Shown here: positions 52,541-62,191 of the stretch, in pieces
How the letters are laid out: each line of letters starts with the position of its first letter
Numbering within the stretch: the stretch's first letter is position 1
Source: Deltaproteobacteria bacterium
GTDB taxonomy: Bacteria > UBA10199 > JADGCS01
NCBI GenBank assembly: GCA_024233595.1
Contig: JACKPK010000001.1
Location: forward strand, 310,001-374,000
Direction of reading: 5' to 3'
DNA length: 64,000 nt
The notes under the pieces: generated by a model
Seen by the model: the letters and a program-made list of their open reading frames with translations, nothing else
Told to the model about the DNA's origin: nothing
Database searches by the model: none
Made by a program: the position numbers and the translations under genes

Positions 52541-54367
52541 TTAACGGATCGCATTTTTAATCGGCAACTTGGTCACAGTCGCGCCCTGATTGCTTTCGAT
52601 CTCGTCGGAAAGCGAGGCAATGGCAGCTTGTTTGATGCCGTTGACATCAACACCAGCCACTTCTCTTTGGCGATCTTGCGAAGCGTGTTCGACAAAGACA
52701 TCTTGCGCGCCAAGCATGTGCACAGGTTTTAAGATTTTCTTTTGAGTCAAAAGTTCCAAAACAGCTGAACCAACACCACCGGCAATCACACCCTCTTCTA
52801 CGGTGACAATGGCTTTAAAGCGTTTTGCAAAATCGCAAATCATTTGCTCATCTAAGGGTTTTGCAAAACGCAGGTTGATCACAGAAACAGAAAGCTCTTC
52901 GTCATGTTCTAATTCTTTAGCGGCTTTGACTGCATCGTGCACAGGTGTTCCAATAGCCAGCACCAAAACATCACCCTGAAGGTCACCATACAAATGTTCA
53001 GCGCGACCAATGGGCAAGGCTTTTGGCTTTTGTGGCAAGGGCACACCCAAAACTTGTCCGCGTGGGAAACGCAACGCAATGGGACCATTGCTATAAACCC
53101 GCGCTGTCTCCACCATGTTTTGCAATTCAGCTTCGTCTTTTGGAGCCATCACCACAAAATTAGGGATTGATCGCAGGTAAGCAAAATCAAAAAGCCCCTG
53201 GTGAGTGGCACCATCGTCACCCACAAATCCCGCACGATCCATGCAAACGCGCACTGGCAAATTTTGCAAAGCCACGTCGTGAATAAGCTGATCGTAGGCT
53301 CTTTGTAAAAAAGTAGAGTAGATACAAACAAAAGGTTTTACACCCGGATTAACAGCAAGCCCGGCAGCAAATTCTACGGCATGCGGTTCTGCTAAACCCA
53401 CATCGTAAAAACGATCTGGGTGCACCTTGGCAAATTTCTTCAGAGATGTTCCTGAAGGCATGGCCGCTGTGATCGCTAAAATTTTATCGTCATCGCTCGC
53501 CATTTGCGTGAGCGTTTCAGAAAACAAGTCTTGGTATTTTTGTTTTGCATCAGGTGATTTAATGGCATTGCCTGTTTCGGCATCAAAGGGACCACAACCG
53601 TGAAAACGAATTTTGTCTTTTTCTGCTGGTTGATAAGAATGGCCTTTGACTGTGTGCAAATGAATAACCACCGGGCGCTTATGTTGTTTGGCCATTTGCA
53701 AAACATCGATCATGTTTAAAATATTATGACCGTCGTATGGCCCCCAATAATCGACATCGAATTGTTTGAAGTAGTTCTCGGCACCGCCTTCTTTTTCAAA
53801 ACTGTCTTTTAAAGCACCAACGTTTGGGTCGATGCTCATGCGGTTGTCGTTGAGAATGACAATGAGGTTTTTCTTGAGCTCGCCTGTGTGATTCAAACCT
53901 TCAAAGGTCAAACCACCGGTTAAGGCTCCATCGCCCACAACCGCCACAACAAAACCAGAGTCGCCGTTGATTTTTTTGCCTTCTAAAATACCAAGAGCAG
54001 CCGAAATGGAAGTGGAAGCATGCCCTGCTCCAAAGGCGTCGTGTTCTGATTCCGAACGGTTGGTGAATCCAGAAATCCCGTTTTCTTTGCGAAGCTTGTA
54101 AAATTGAAAACGGCGACCAGTGAGCATTTTATGCGCGTACGCCTGATGACCAACATCGAACACAAAGCTATCGGAAGGAGTCTCAAAAACTTTGTGCATG
54201 GCCACGATCATGTCGACACAACACAAAGACGCCCCAATGTGACCTCCATTGACAGAAGTGTGCTGCACAATGTCTGATTTGATTGAAGCTGATAGTTTTT
54301 TAAGATCTGCCAAAGGCAAAGCTTTGAGCTCAGCGGGAGATTGAATCTTGTTGAATTGCTCGTCCAT
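52541..54367 (-). CDS. dxs: 1-deoxy-D-xylulose-5-phosphate synthase
   Basis: The 608-residue thiamine-diphosphate enzyme has VFDVGHQAYAHKMLTGRR, the TPP motif GDGALTGGLTFEGLNH with NDNRMSIDPNVGAL, and DRAGFVGDDGATHQGLFD, all DXS signatures rather than transketolase. It condenses pyruvate and glyceraldehyde 3-phosphate to start MEP isoprenoid synthesis. It is unusual between wbpP- and wbpO-like genes; it may support undecaprenol supply, or may have been recruited for a sugar. The ATG at 54367 has AAGGAA upstream. Confidence 0.9.
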   Translation of the reverse strand: MDEQFNKIQSPAELKALPLADLKKLSASIKSDIVQHTSVNGGHIGASLCCVDMIVAMHKVFETPSDSFVFDVGHQAYAHKMLTGRRFQFYKLRKENGISGFTNRSESEHDAFGAGHASTSISAALGILEGKKINGDSGFVVAVVGDGALTGGLTFEGLNHTGELKKNLIVILNDNRMSIDPNVGALKDSFEKEGGAENYFKQFDVDYWGPYDGHNILNMIDVLQMAKQHKRPVVIHLHTVKGHSYQPAEKDKIRFHGCGPFDAETGNAIKSPDAKQKYQDLFSETLTQMASDDDKILAITAAMPSGTSLKKFAKVHPDRFYDVGLAEPHAVEFAAGLAVNPGVKPFVCIYSTFLQRAYDQLIHDVALQNLPVRVCMDRAGFVGDDGATHQGLFDFAYLRSIPNFVVMAPKDEAELQNMVETARVYSNGPIALRFPRGQVLGVPLPQKPKALPIGRAEHLYGDLQGDVLVLAIGTPVHDAVKAAKELEHDEELSVSVINLRFAKPLDEQMICDFAKRFKAIVTVEEGVIAGGVGSAVLELLTQKKILKPVHMLGAQDVFVEHASQDRQREVAGVDVNGIKQAAIASLSDEIESNQGATVTKLPIKNAIR

Positions 54368-54409
54368 GATCATTCCTTAGTTTAAAAGGCTTAAGACAAA
54401 AGCCTCTGA

Positions 54410-55699
54410 TTAGAGTCTCCAAATGCGAAAACCAGCCTGCACAAGAGCATCGCGATTGAGCTGCGCTTTGACATCGATAAAGACAGGAGAATCAGTATCA
54501 CATAATTTTTTAAAATCGCCGGGCTTCATTTCTTGAAAAGCTTGATGAGCCACAGCCATGACAATGCCTTTGGAAGGTTTAAGCTGATCAAGTGGCACAA
54601 GATCCACGCCATATTCTTTTTTGGCTTCTTTGGCATCTGCCACGGGATCACAAACCTGCACTGTCACACCAAAATCCTGAAGCTCATTGATCACATCAAC
54701 CACTTTAGAGTTACGGATATCGGGACAGTTTTCTTTAAAGGTCAGACCAAAAACTGTCACAAGACTGTCTTTGATATTTTGGCCTGCGTGAATCATTTCT
54801 TTAACTGTTTGTTGCGCAATGAAACGACCCATGTTGTCGTTGATACGACGCCCTGCTTGAATCACCTGCGGGTGGTAACCGCATTTTTCAGCTTTATGCG
54901 TTAAGTAGTAAGGATCAACGCCGATGCAATGCCCGCCCACAAGACCAGGAGTGAATTTAAGAAAGTTCCATTTTGTGCCCGCTGCTTCTAAGACATCGTG
55001 CGTGTCGATTCCCAGACGATCAAAAATAAGAGCAAGTTCATTCACCAAAGCGATGTTTAGATCACGTTGGGTGTTTTCGATCACTTTAGCGGCTTCAGCA
55101 ACTTTAATGGATGCGGCTTTAAACACACCCGCCTCAACAACAGACGCGTAAGTTTTTGCGATTAACTCTGCAGAAGCAGCGTCCATTCCGGAAACAACTT
55201 TGAGTGTTTTAGAGAATGTGTGCTCTTTGTCAGCTGGGTTGATGCGCTCTGGAGAATAACCCACTTTAAAATCTTTGCCACAAACCAAACCAGAAATGCG
55301 TTCCAAAACAGGCACGCAGTCTTCTTCGGTGGCACCGGGGTAGACTGTTGATTCAAACACAACCGTGTCACCGGTTTTTAAAACAGAGCCTAATGTTTCG
55401 CAGGCTCGCAACAAAGGAGTGAGGTCTGGCTGATTGGAAGAATCAACCGGAGTCGGCACACAAATAATGTGAAAATTTGCTTTTTTGAGTTCGTTTTTAT
55501 CGCAAGTGTAAACCAGCTGCAGATTCTTAAGTTCTTCAACACTATGCTCTTGGGTTCGATCGATTCCCTGTTTTAATTCCGCCACGCGGCTTTCTTGGAC
55601 ATCAAACCCGATGGTCATTTGTTTTTGGCCAAAGGCCACCGCAACAGGTAAACCCACGTAACCCAAACCAACGACCGAAACCACTGTCTGTGCGCTCAT
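54410..55699 (-). CDS. UDP-N-acetyl-hexosamine 6-dehydrogenase, WbpO/TviB-like
   Basis: The 429-residue enzyme oxidises C6 of a UDP-HexNAc to a uronic acid in two NAD-dependent steps. It has the Rossmann motif [38 protein letters not shown], and the catalytic Cys in [17 protein letters not shown]. This sequence style is that of WbpO/TviB rather than UDP-Glc dehydrogenase. AGGAGGG precedes the ATG. It is the first gene of the polysaccharide locus and has a structured leader. Confidence 0.92.
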   Translation of the reverse strand: MSAQTVVSVVGLGYVGLPVAVAFGQKQMTIGFDVQESRVAELKQGIDRTQEHSVEELKNLQLVYTCDKNELKKANFHIICVPTPVDSSNQPDLTPLLRACETLGSVLKTGDTVVFESTVYPGATEEDCVPVLERISGLVCGKDFKVGYSPERINPADKEHTFSKTLKVVSGMDAASAELIAKTYASVVEAGVFKAASIKVAEAAKVIENTQRDLNIALVNELALIFDRLGIDTHDVLEAAGTKWNFLKFTPGLVGGHCIGVDPYYLTHKAEKCGYHPQVIQAGRRINDNMGRFIAQQTVKEMIHAGQNIKDSLVTVFGLTFKENCPDIRNSKVVDVINELQDFGVTVQVCDPVADAKEAKKEYGVDLVPLDQLKPSKGIVMAVAHQAFQEMKPGDFKKLCDTDSPVFIDVKAQLNRDALVQAGFRIWRL

Positions 55700-55754
55700 G
55701 CACCCTCCTGAAAATTCACAAGTTGGAATTCAATGAACTCTGCCCCTAATGCTC

Positions 55755-55796
55755 TGGGATTCAAAACTCAAGGAGTTTTCATAACTTAGAACCCCA
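55755..55796 (-). promoter_or_regulatory. Structured leader upstream of the polysaccharide locus
   Basis: In the 179-base gap before the WbpO-like gene, minus-strand TGGGGTTC (55796-55789) pairs with GAATCCCA (55762-55755), and inside lies AAAACTC/GAGTTTT around CTT. The nested stem has 15 pairs (one G-T) and one 9-base bulge. No T-run follows, so a pure terminator is unlikely. It could end transcription of the HisC-like gene or control entry into the locus. Confidence 0.35.
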
Positions 55797-55878
55797 GATT
55801 AGGCATTCTAAACACCTAAAATTAAAAGATTTTTAGCATTGTGACCAAGCCGAATGTGAACCTTGGATCCCCTTTGAG

Positions 55879-56991
55879 TCAGGCTGACTTTTTGAGCTGC
55901 TGACGCACAAAAATGTCAATGACAGCATACAAGGCGTTCATTTGCTCGCGTGTTCCTATGGTGATGCGCAGCCACTCGGATAATTGTGGGTGTGCTTGAA
56001 AATCGCGCACATAGATAAAACGGTCTTTTAAAAAGCGAATGAACTCGGGTTTAAGCCCGTCTGCTAATTTGATGAGAACAAAATTGGTGGGACCACTTTG
56101 CACACAATCCACAAAGGGAGCCAATGCTTTTAATTTTTTACAGAAAAACTCGCGTGCCGTGCTCACCTCTTGCACATAAGCTTTGGTGTAATCTAAATCT
56201 TGCAAAGCTGCGGTTGCTGCAATTTGGGAAAAAGCTGTCACACTTTTTGGGTTTCTGATTTTAGAAATCAGCTGGATGTTTTCGGGGCAACTCAAAACAT
56301 AACCCACGCGAAAGCTCGCCAAAGCAAAGGCCTTGGAAAAGGTTCGTGAGATCATCACATTTTTTAGTTCCAACACAGCCTTTGCCAAAGTCACATTGGA
56401 AAATTCAAAGTAAGCTTCATCAATTAAAAAGAGTTTGCTTGGGTGATCTTGCACCAAACGCTTGAGCTCCGCGACATCCATGACAGTGCCTGTTGGGTTG
56501 TTGGGATTGCAGATGTAAACCAAGCGACAAGAAAGGTCTTTAAGGGTGTTGGCAACGCGCTCGTAATTCCAATAAAACTCACCCTCTTCTAAAAAGAGAT
56601 AATCAACCTTACGGCCCATGCCTTCGGCCGTGGCACGAACGTTATCGTAAGTGGGCGCCAAAACAGCAACGACATCGTTTTCTTGAGTGAAAGCTTTAAA
56701 GATATACTCGTGCGCAGCATCAGAGCTAGCAAAGTACTGAATGTGATCTTGCGGCAAATCGGTGTAAAGGTGCAACTCGTTGAGTAAATCGTGGTTCTCG
56801 AGATCGGGATACCAATTGAGTCGGCCTTGCGTCACAGCTTGTTCAAGCGCCTTGAGCACAACCGGACTGGGCTCAATGGTCGCCTCGTTCCAATCCAATT
56901 TAAGAACCTCGCGGTTTTCCTTTTGTTCCCACGCATCATGGGTGACAGCATGGTAAGGCGCTGCATTTTTTAAGTATCTGACACCAATCAC
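55879..56991 (-). CDS. Aminotransferase class I/II, HisC-like
   Basis: The 370-residue PLP enzyme resembles histidinol-phosphate aminotransferases: LDWNEATIEPS at the start, CNPNNPTGT, the lysine motif SRTFSKAFALASFRVGY and the C-terminal Arg in WLRITIGT. Such enzymes also act on other amino acids or sugar-pathway substrates; no his operon is near. The start is GTG at 56991 with AGAGGA about nine bases upstream. It stands 39 bases after a propeller lipoprotein gene and 179 bases before the polysaccharide locus. Confidence 0.87.
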   Translation of the reverse strand: MIGVRYLKNAAPYHAVTHDAWEQKENREVLKLDWNEATIEPSPVVLKALEQAVTQGRLNWYPDLENHDLLNELHLYTDLPQDHIQYFASSDAAHEYIFKAFTQENDVVAVLAPTYDNVRATAEGMGRKVDYLFLEEGEFYWNYERVANTLKDLSCRLVYICNPNNPTGTVMDVAELKRLVQDHPSKLFLIDEAYFEFSNVTLAKAVLELKNVMISRTFSKAFALASFRVGYVLSCPENIQLISKIRNPKSVTAFSQIAATAALQDLDYTKAYVQEVSTAREFFCKKLKALAPFVDCVQSGPTNFVLIKLADGLKPEFIRFLKDRFIYVRDFQAHPQLSEWLRITIGTREQMNALYAVIDIFVRQQLKKSA

Positions 56992-57030
56992 AAATGTTGT
57001 CCTCTCAGTAGAGTTGTCAAAAAAACCAAG

Positions 57031-58191
57031 TTAATCTCGCACACGCACTGTGGCTTCTGCAGGGTCAATGACAACCAAAGCCCCTGTTTCTGCCGCAAAG
57101 AAAATCAAATCCGAACCCGAGCTCGGTGTGAACGACGTGCCGCCATCAATGTTGGTGGCCGAAGTTGAAAAAGTCAGTTCCTCGTATTCATCGCCGTTCG
57201 CGGTGATCGTGATCTGCTGCACATTGCCATCGACCTCTGATAAATAAGCATTAAAAATGCCGTCGTCATCCGCTTGCACCACAATGTCGCCAATGGCACT
57301 GGTGATGCCTGATCCGCCTTCCAAGTTGCCATCGCTAAGCCCTGCGTAAGTGGAAGCCACCGCAGTGGAAGACGCGTAAGTCGTGGTGTTGACCTCTCTG
57401 ATTTTCACTTGCGAACGTTCTGAATTTTTAACCAACATCACAGTGGCATCGGCAGTGCTAGCAACCGCAATCACAGAACAAGGGATCTCGACATCAATGG
57501 TGGTTGTCGAAAAGTCATTGAGGTTCACAACCGTGATGAGTTGCTCAGCATCAAGGTCGCTGGAATTGCAAACATAAAGACGGTTATTGCTATCTAAGGC
57601 CATGCCCTGCGGGGTGCCTGCAATATTCAAAGGTCCTGCCACTGTGCTGCCATCATCCGCATCAAGAATGTAAAGAACTTCGCCAGAAGCATCTGACACA
57701 AACACATAACCATTTGCCTGATCGACTAAAATATCAGCCATGGCGTTGTCGGTTTCGTCAGTTGCGCCATCGCCATCGGATAAGACAATGGGCGAGAACG
57801 AGGCTTCGGAAAAAGTAGTGCCATCAAAATCCAAAACACGAATGCGATTGAGCACCAGATCGCCTGTGGTGTTGGCGATGGTTCCCAAAATAAAAAGCCG
57901 AGACGTGCTACCTGTGCGGTAAACCACCATGCCCGAAACAATGGCCGGCAATAAAGCCGCTGTGGTCTCGTCGTTGTCTTCGCTGACAAAAGGCTGATCG
58001 CCAATGCTATCTTGAGTGGAGGCTTCTAAAACAAAAAGTTCCTGCGTGTTTTGCGAAACAAAAAGGCGGTCGTTTACGGAATCAACCGCGACCTGATTGA
58101 TGCGAAAAAACGTGCCCTGACCAGAACCGCCGGAGCAGTTTAAAATCAAAGAAACAAAAAACAAAGGGATGAAGAGTTTTAACAATTTCAT
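57031..58191 (-). CDS. Putative secreted beta-propeller lipoprotein
   Basis: The 386-residue protein has a hydrophobic N-terminus (about 5-19) followed by Cys in LILNC, an imperfect lipobox, and a Gly/Ser linker. The rest holds repeats of about 45 residues with NRLYVCNSSD, YVFVSDASGEVLYILDADDG and similar phrases, as in YncE-like seven-bladed propellers. The function is unknown; extracellular binding or scaffolding is plausible. It overlaps the end of its paralogue's reading region closely, so the two are co-transcribed. The ATG at 58191 is preferred to TTG at 58200. Confidence 0.78.
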   Translation of the reverse strand: MKLLKLFIPLFFVSLILNCSGGSGQGTFFRINQVAVDSVNDRLFVSQNTQELFVLEASTQDSIGDQPFVSEDNDETTAALLPAIVSGMVVYRTGSTSRLFILGTIANTTGDLVLNRIRVLDFDGTTFSEASFSPIVLSDGDGATDETDNAMADILVDQANGYVFVSDASGEVLYILDADDGSTVAGPLNIAGTPQGMALDSNNRLYVCNSSDLDAEQLITVVNLNDFSTTTIDVEIPCSVIAVASTADATVMLVKNSERSQVKIREVNTTTYASSTAVASTYAGLSDGNLEGGSGITSAIGDIVVQADDDGIFNAYLSEVDGNVQQITITANGDEYEELTFSTSATNIDGGTSFTPSSGSDLIFFAAETGALVVIDPAEATVRVRD

Positions 58192-58196
58192 AATTC

Positions 58197-59369
58197 TCAA
58201 AGGTTATTATTTGGAAACACTTCCACTACAGTCTGCGTGTTGGTGTTGATCACGATAACTGTATTTGATTCAAAACAAGCCACGAACAAAAAGCTGGTGC
58301 CATTAAAGGTGCCAACGGCCATGCCAAAGGGGTAATCGCCATCGCGCACATACTTTGTCGAGATGTCGTCTTCGTCCAAAGAGATGCGGTTGATTTCTTG
58401 CAAGCTCAAGGTGTCGATCACAGAAACGCTGTCGTCACCTGAGTTGGAAACATAAAGGCGATTGTTCGCGGCATCCATTGCCAAGGCATTCGGGTTGTTC
58501 CCCACACCAATGACATCAATTAAAAAGGAAGAATCATCGACCTGTTCAGGTGATGAACTCGGCGTGCTCAAGAGCGAAACATCAAAAACCCAAACCGCTT
58601 CCAAAAGCCCGTCTAATATATAGAGGGTGTTGCCATTGAGAATGATATCGCGCGTGCTCTGCGGGCCACTGATAACTTGATCAACTTCGTTGTTGTTTAA
58701 ATCTAAAACAAAAGGCGTTCCACCACGGTTACTGACAAAGGCGCGGTTGTTGGCGGTATCGACAGCAATGCGCTCGGCGCGGCTGGAGTCTGAATCGGCT
58801 AGGTTGGCGTCTTCGGCCTCGGTTAAATCGATGGTGGCCGAAGGACCCAAGATGGTATCGAACACTGTCACCACATCGTCTGACACCACAAAAATATTAG
58901 TGCCATCGCCTGTGATGCCAAAAGGATCTTGCGAAACAGTGGCCTCTTTTTGAAATGTGATGTCAGTCGCACTCACAGAGTACCGACGCACCTGATCAAG
59001 AGAACTATTTGTGCTGCTGGATTCACGGAAAGGCACATACAAATTGCTGCTGCCATCAAAATAAATTTGTCCGGAAAAATTCGGCGTGGCAACAATCGAA
59101 ACAGCGGCCAATGTTGGCGCCGTGACATCTGTTGCATCAAACGACAACAAGCCCAAAGAACCGCCATCGTAAAACACATCGACATTTGAATTAGACACAA
59201 TAATGTTGCCACGCGCGGTATCGACAGCAATGTCTAGCGGATTGGGCAACACAACCGCGGATTCGCTTAGAGCGGTCGCGGGAGTAGGAAAAATATCCTG
59301 AGAATCTGCGCAGCCCGATAGCAAAGCGATCGCAAGCGCGCCTTTGATTAGAGTTTTGATCAACTTCAT
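58197..59369 (-). CDS. YncE-like beta-propeller lipoprotein
   Basis: The 390-residue protein has a good lipoprotein signal (KLIKTLIKGALAIALLSGC, Cys20). The mature part carries repeated blades such as NRLYVSNSGDDSVSVIDTLS and NNRAFVSNRGGTPFVLDLNN, typical of YncE/NHL-type propellers. It begins three bases after the ppdK stop and is followed by a related gene, so ppdK and two propeller lipoproteins form an operon. The pairing with ppdK is unexpected, and the role is unknown. Confidence 0.85.
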   Translation of the reverse strand: MKLIKTLIKGALAIALLSGCADSQDIFPTPATALSESAVVLPNPLDIAVDTARGNIIVSNSNVDVFYDGGSLGLLSFDATDVTAPTLAAVSIVATPNFSGQIYFDGSSNLYVPFRESSSTNSSLDQVRRYSVSATDITFQKEATVSQDPFGITGDGTNIFVVSDDVVTVFDTILGPSATIDLTEAEDANLADSDSSRAERIAVDTANNRAFVSNRGGTPFVLDLNNNEVDQVISGPQSTRDIILNGNTLYILDGLLEAVWVFDVSLLSTPSSSPEQVDDSSFLIDVIGVGNNPNALAMDAANNRLYVSNSGDDSVSVIDTLSLQEINRISLDEDDISTKYVRDGDYPFGMAVGTFNGTSFLFVACFESNTVIVINTNTQTVVEVFPNNNL

Positions 59370-59372
59370 AGA

Positions 59373-62120
59373 TTAATTTCTCAACGCTGCGATGGCTGCA
59401 CTCAACTTGGCAATGGGAACCCTGTACGGAGAACAACTCACATAGTTAAGATCAAGTTTGTGACAAAATTCAACAGAAGCAGGGTCTCCACCATGCTCGC
59501 CACAAATCCCAATCTTTAGATTTGGTTTGGTGTCATGACCTTTCTTAACACCAATTTTAATCAGTTCACCCACACCACATTGATCCAAGCTCACGAAAGG
59601 ATCGTTGGGGAGGATTTTCTTTTCGACATAGGTTGGCAAAAACTTTTGCGAATCATCACGAGACAAACCAAAAGTGGTCTGTGTGAGATCGTTTGTGCCA
59701 CAACTAAAAAAGTCAGCGTGCTCTGCAATTTTATCGGCAGTGATCGCTGCGCGTGGCAATTCGATCATGGTGCCCACAAGGTAAGTCAAACGCACACCCT
59801 TTTCTTTTTTGACAAGCTCCGCAACACGCACTGCGTTTTCACGCATGAGCTTGAGCTCGTTCGCATGCCCCACCAAGGGGATCATGATTTCGGGTTTGAT
59901 TTTGTAACCTTCTTTTTTAATCAGCTCGGCAGCGGCCTCAATGATGGCGCGCACTTGCATGTCGTAGATTTCTGGAAAGCTGACTCCCAAACGGCAACCG
60001 CGATGACCCAACATCGGGTTGAATTCTTTAAGCGTTTCGTATTTTTCTTCGATAGCGCTCAAAGGCACACCCAAACCGTTTGCCACACTTTGCAATTCTT
60101 CTTGAGTGTGCGGCAAAAATTCATGCAAAGGCGGATCCAATAAACGAATGGTGACAGGAAAGCCTTTCATTTCGCGAAAGATTTTAATGAAGTCGCCACG
60201 CTGCATTGGCAAAATTTTAGCCAGCGCGTTTTCGCGACCTTCGTGATCGGTTGCCAAAATCATTTCGCGAACCGCTTGAATGCGGTCTTCCGCAAAAAAC
60301 ATATGTTCCGTACGACACAAGCCAATGCCTTCGGCACCAAAGCTGCGAGCGGTTTTGGCATCTAAGGGTGTGTCCGCATTGGTGCGCACTTTTAACTTAC
60401 GGTATTTGTCGACCCACTTCATGAGCTGACCAAAATCTGAACTGAGCTCTGGTTTGACAGTGGCCACTTGACCCAAGATCACTTCGCCAGTGGAACCATC
60501 TAAGGTGAGCCAGTCACCTTGTTTGATGTCGTGACCACCAACAGAAAAACGACGTGTCATAGGATTAATGTGAATCTCACCACAACCCACCACACAACAT
60601 TTACCCATGCCGCGCGCCACAACAGCAGCGTGGGATGTCATGCCACCACGCACAGTCAAAATGCCTTCGGAAATGTTCATGCCTTGAATGTCTTCTGGAG
60701 AGGTTTCGACACGCACCAAAATCACCTTGCGGCCTTTGGCGACTTCTTCCACAGCTTCTTCACTAGAAAAAACAACCTGCCCCGTTGCCGCACCAGGAGA
60801 AGCCGGCAAGCCATGCGCAATCACTTCTTTAGAAGCCGCGGGATCTAATGTGGGGTGCAAGAGCTGATCAAGTTGTTCGGGTTGAATGCGCAAGATCGCT
60901 TCTTTATCGTTAATGAGGCGCTCTTTGACCATGTCAGTTGCGATTTTTACAGCAGCACGCGCGGTGCGTTTGCCGTTTCGTGTTTGCAACATCCATAGTT
61001 TGTCTTCTTGCACTGTGAACTCAATGTCCTGCATGTCGCGATAATGCTTTTCGAGTTTTTTGTAGATGGCCACCAATTGCTTGTAGCATTTGGGGAACTT
61101 CTCTTCCATGGAGATGGGGTTGTTTTTATCCTGAGGTTTTTTGCCCGCTTTGTTGATTGGGTAAGGTGTGCGGATACCAGCCACCACGTCTTCGCCTTGC
61201 GCGTTTGGCAAGTACTCACCAAAGAAAATTTTATCACCCGTGGATGGGTCTCTTGTAAAAGCCACGCCTGTCGCGCAGTCATCACCCATGTTGCCAAACA
61301 CCATGGCCTGCACGTTCACAGCAGTTCCCCACTCGGCAGGAATGCTATTGATGCGGCGGTACTCAATGGCGCGCTTGTTCATCCAAGAATCAAACACCGC
61401 AGAGATCGCGCCCCAAAGCTGTTGCATGGGATCGCTTGGGAATTCTTTTCCTGTTAATTGCAAAACTTTTTCTTTGTACAAGCCAACAAGTTTTTTCCAA
61501 TCGGCAGCTTTGAGTTGCGTGTCTTCGCTCACACCTTTGCTGTCTTTTAGATCTTCGAGAAGGTGCTCAAAGTTAGCGCTGTCGATTCCCAAAACAACGT
61601 TGCCATACATCTGAATGAAACGACGGTAAGAGTCGTAAGCAAAGCGTTCGTCTGATTGTTCAGCTAAGCCCGCAGCGGTTTCGTCGTTAAGACCCAAGTT
61701 TAAAATGGTGTCCATCATGCCAGGCATGGAAACACGTGCGCCCGAGCGAACCGAAACCAAAAGTGGATTTTGTGGATCGTTAAAACTTTTTCCCAGCGCT
61801 TTCTCAACACGCTTCAATGCAGCAAGAACGTCTTTTTTAAGAGCAGGCGAAAGTTTTTTGCCCTTTTTGTAAAAGTTCACGCATTCGGAAGTGGTGATGG
61901 TGAACCCCGGAGGAACAGGAATCCCCAGGTTTGTCATTTCAGCTAAATTGGCCCCCTTGCCTCCCAAGATCTCTTTCATTTTGCCTTTGCCTTCGGCTTT
62001 GCCATCGCCAAAAAAGTACACCGACTTTGAAGTGGATTTGGTTTTAGCAGCAGCTTTGGCAGTGCTCTTTTTGGGAGCTGTTTTTTTACCAGTGCGTTTT
62101 GCTGATTTTTTTGTGGCCAT
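59373..62120 (-). CDS. ppdK: Pyruvate, phosphate dikinase with basic N-terminal tail
   Basis: The 915-residue enzyme interconverts pyruvate, ATP and phosphate with phosphoenolpyruvate, AMP and pyrophosphate. The ATP-grasp domain starts near residue 34 (VYFFGDGKAEGKG, GGKGANLAEMTNLG), the phosphohistidine loop is GGMTSHAAVVARGMGK, and the C-terminal PEP barrel ends with GICGEHGGDP. A tail of about 32 residues rich in Lys, Ala, Ser and Thr precedes the normal start, like a histone H1 tail. GGAAAAAA lies before the ATG, so the tail is probably translated. Confidence 0.95.
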   Translation of the reverse strand: MATKKSAKRTGKKTAPKKSTAKAAAKTKSTSKSVYFFGDGKAEGKGKMKEILGGKGANLAEMTNLGIPVPPGFTITTSECVNFYKKGKKLSPALKKDVLAALKRVEKALGKSFNDPQNPLLVSVRSGARVSMPGMMDTILNLGLNDETAAGLAEQSDERFAYDSYRRFIQMYGNVVLGIDSANFEHLLEDLKDSKGVSEDTQLKAADWKKLVGLYKEKVLQLTGKEFPSDPMQQLWGAISAVFDSWMNKRAIEYRRINSIPAEWGTAVNVQAMVFGNMGDDCATGVAFTRDPSTGDKIFFGEYLPNAQGEDVVAGIRTPYPINKAGKKPQDKNNPISMEEKFPKCYKQLVAIYKKLEKHYRDMQDIEFTVQEDKLWMLQTRNGKRTARAAVKIATDMVKERLINDKEAILRIQPEQLDQLLHPTLDPAASKEVIAHGLPASPGAATGQVVFSSEEAVEEVAKGRKVILVRVETSPEDIQGMNISEGILTVRGGMTSHAAVVARGMGKCCVVGCGEIHINPMTRRFSVGGHDIKQGDWLTLDGSTGEVILGQVATVKPELSSDFGQLMKWVDKYRKLKVRTNADTPLDAKTARSFGAEGIGLCRTEHMFFAEDRIQAVREMILATDHEGRENALAKILPMQRGDFIKIFREMKGFPVTIRLLDPPLHEFLPHTQEELQSVANGLGVPLSAIEEKYETLKEFNPMLGHRGCRLGVSFPEIYDMQVRAIIEAAAELIKKEGYKIKPEIMIPLVGHANELKLMRENAVRVAELVKKEKGVRLTYLVGTMIELPRAAITADKIAEHADFFSCGTNDLTQTTFGLSRDDSQKFLPTYVEKKILPNDPFVSLDQCGVGELIKIGVKKGHDTKPNLKIGICGEHGGDPASVEFCHKLDLNYVSCSPYRVPIAKLSAAIAALRN

Positions 62121-62160
62121 ATATTTTTTTCCTTCAATGCAATCCGTTGATGGATCCCTT

Positions 62161-62189
62161 AAAGAACGCGCCCTTTAAACGCGTCTTTT
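62161..62189 (-). terminator. Possible terminator downstream of glyS
   Basis: On the minus strand AAAAGACGCG and CGCGTTCTTT form an imperfect stem of about nine pairs with one bulge around TTTAAAGGG, between glyS and ppdK. The following T-run is short, so termination would be weak or partial. Confidence 0.33.
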
Positions 62190-62191
62190 GG

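Noticed and set aside
59535..60143. Plus-strand open frame of 202 codons opposite ppdK
   Set aside because: It is His/Phe-rich, antisense to conserved PPDK motifs and without a ribosome site.
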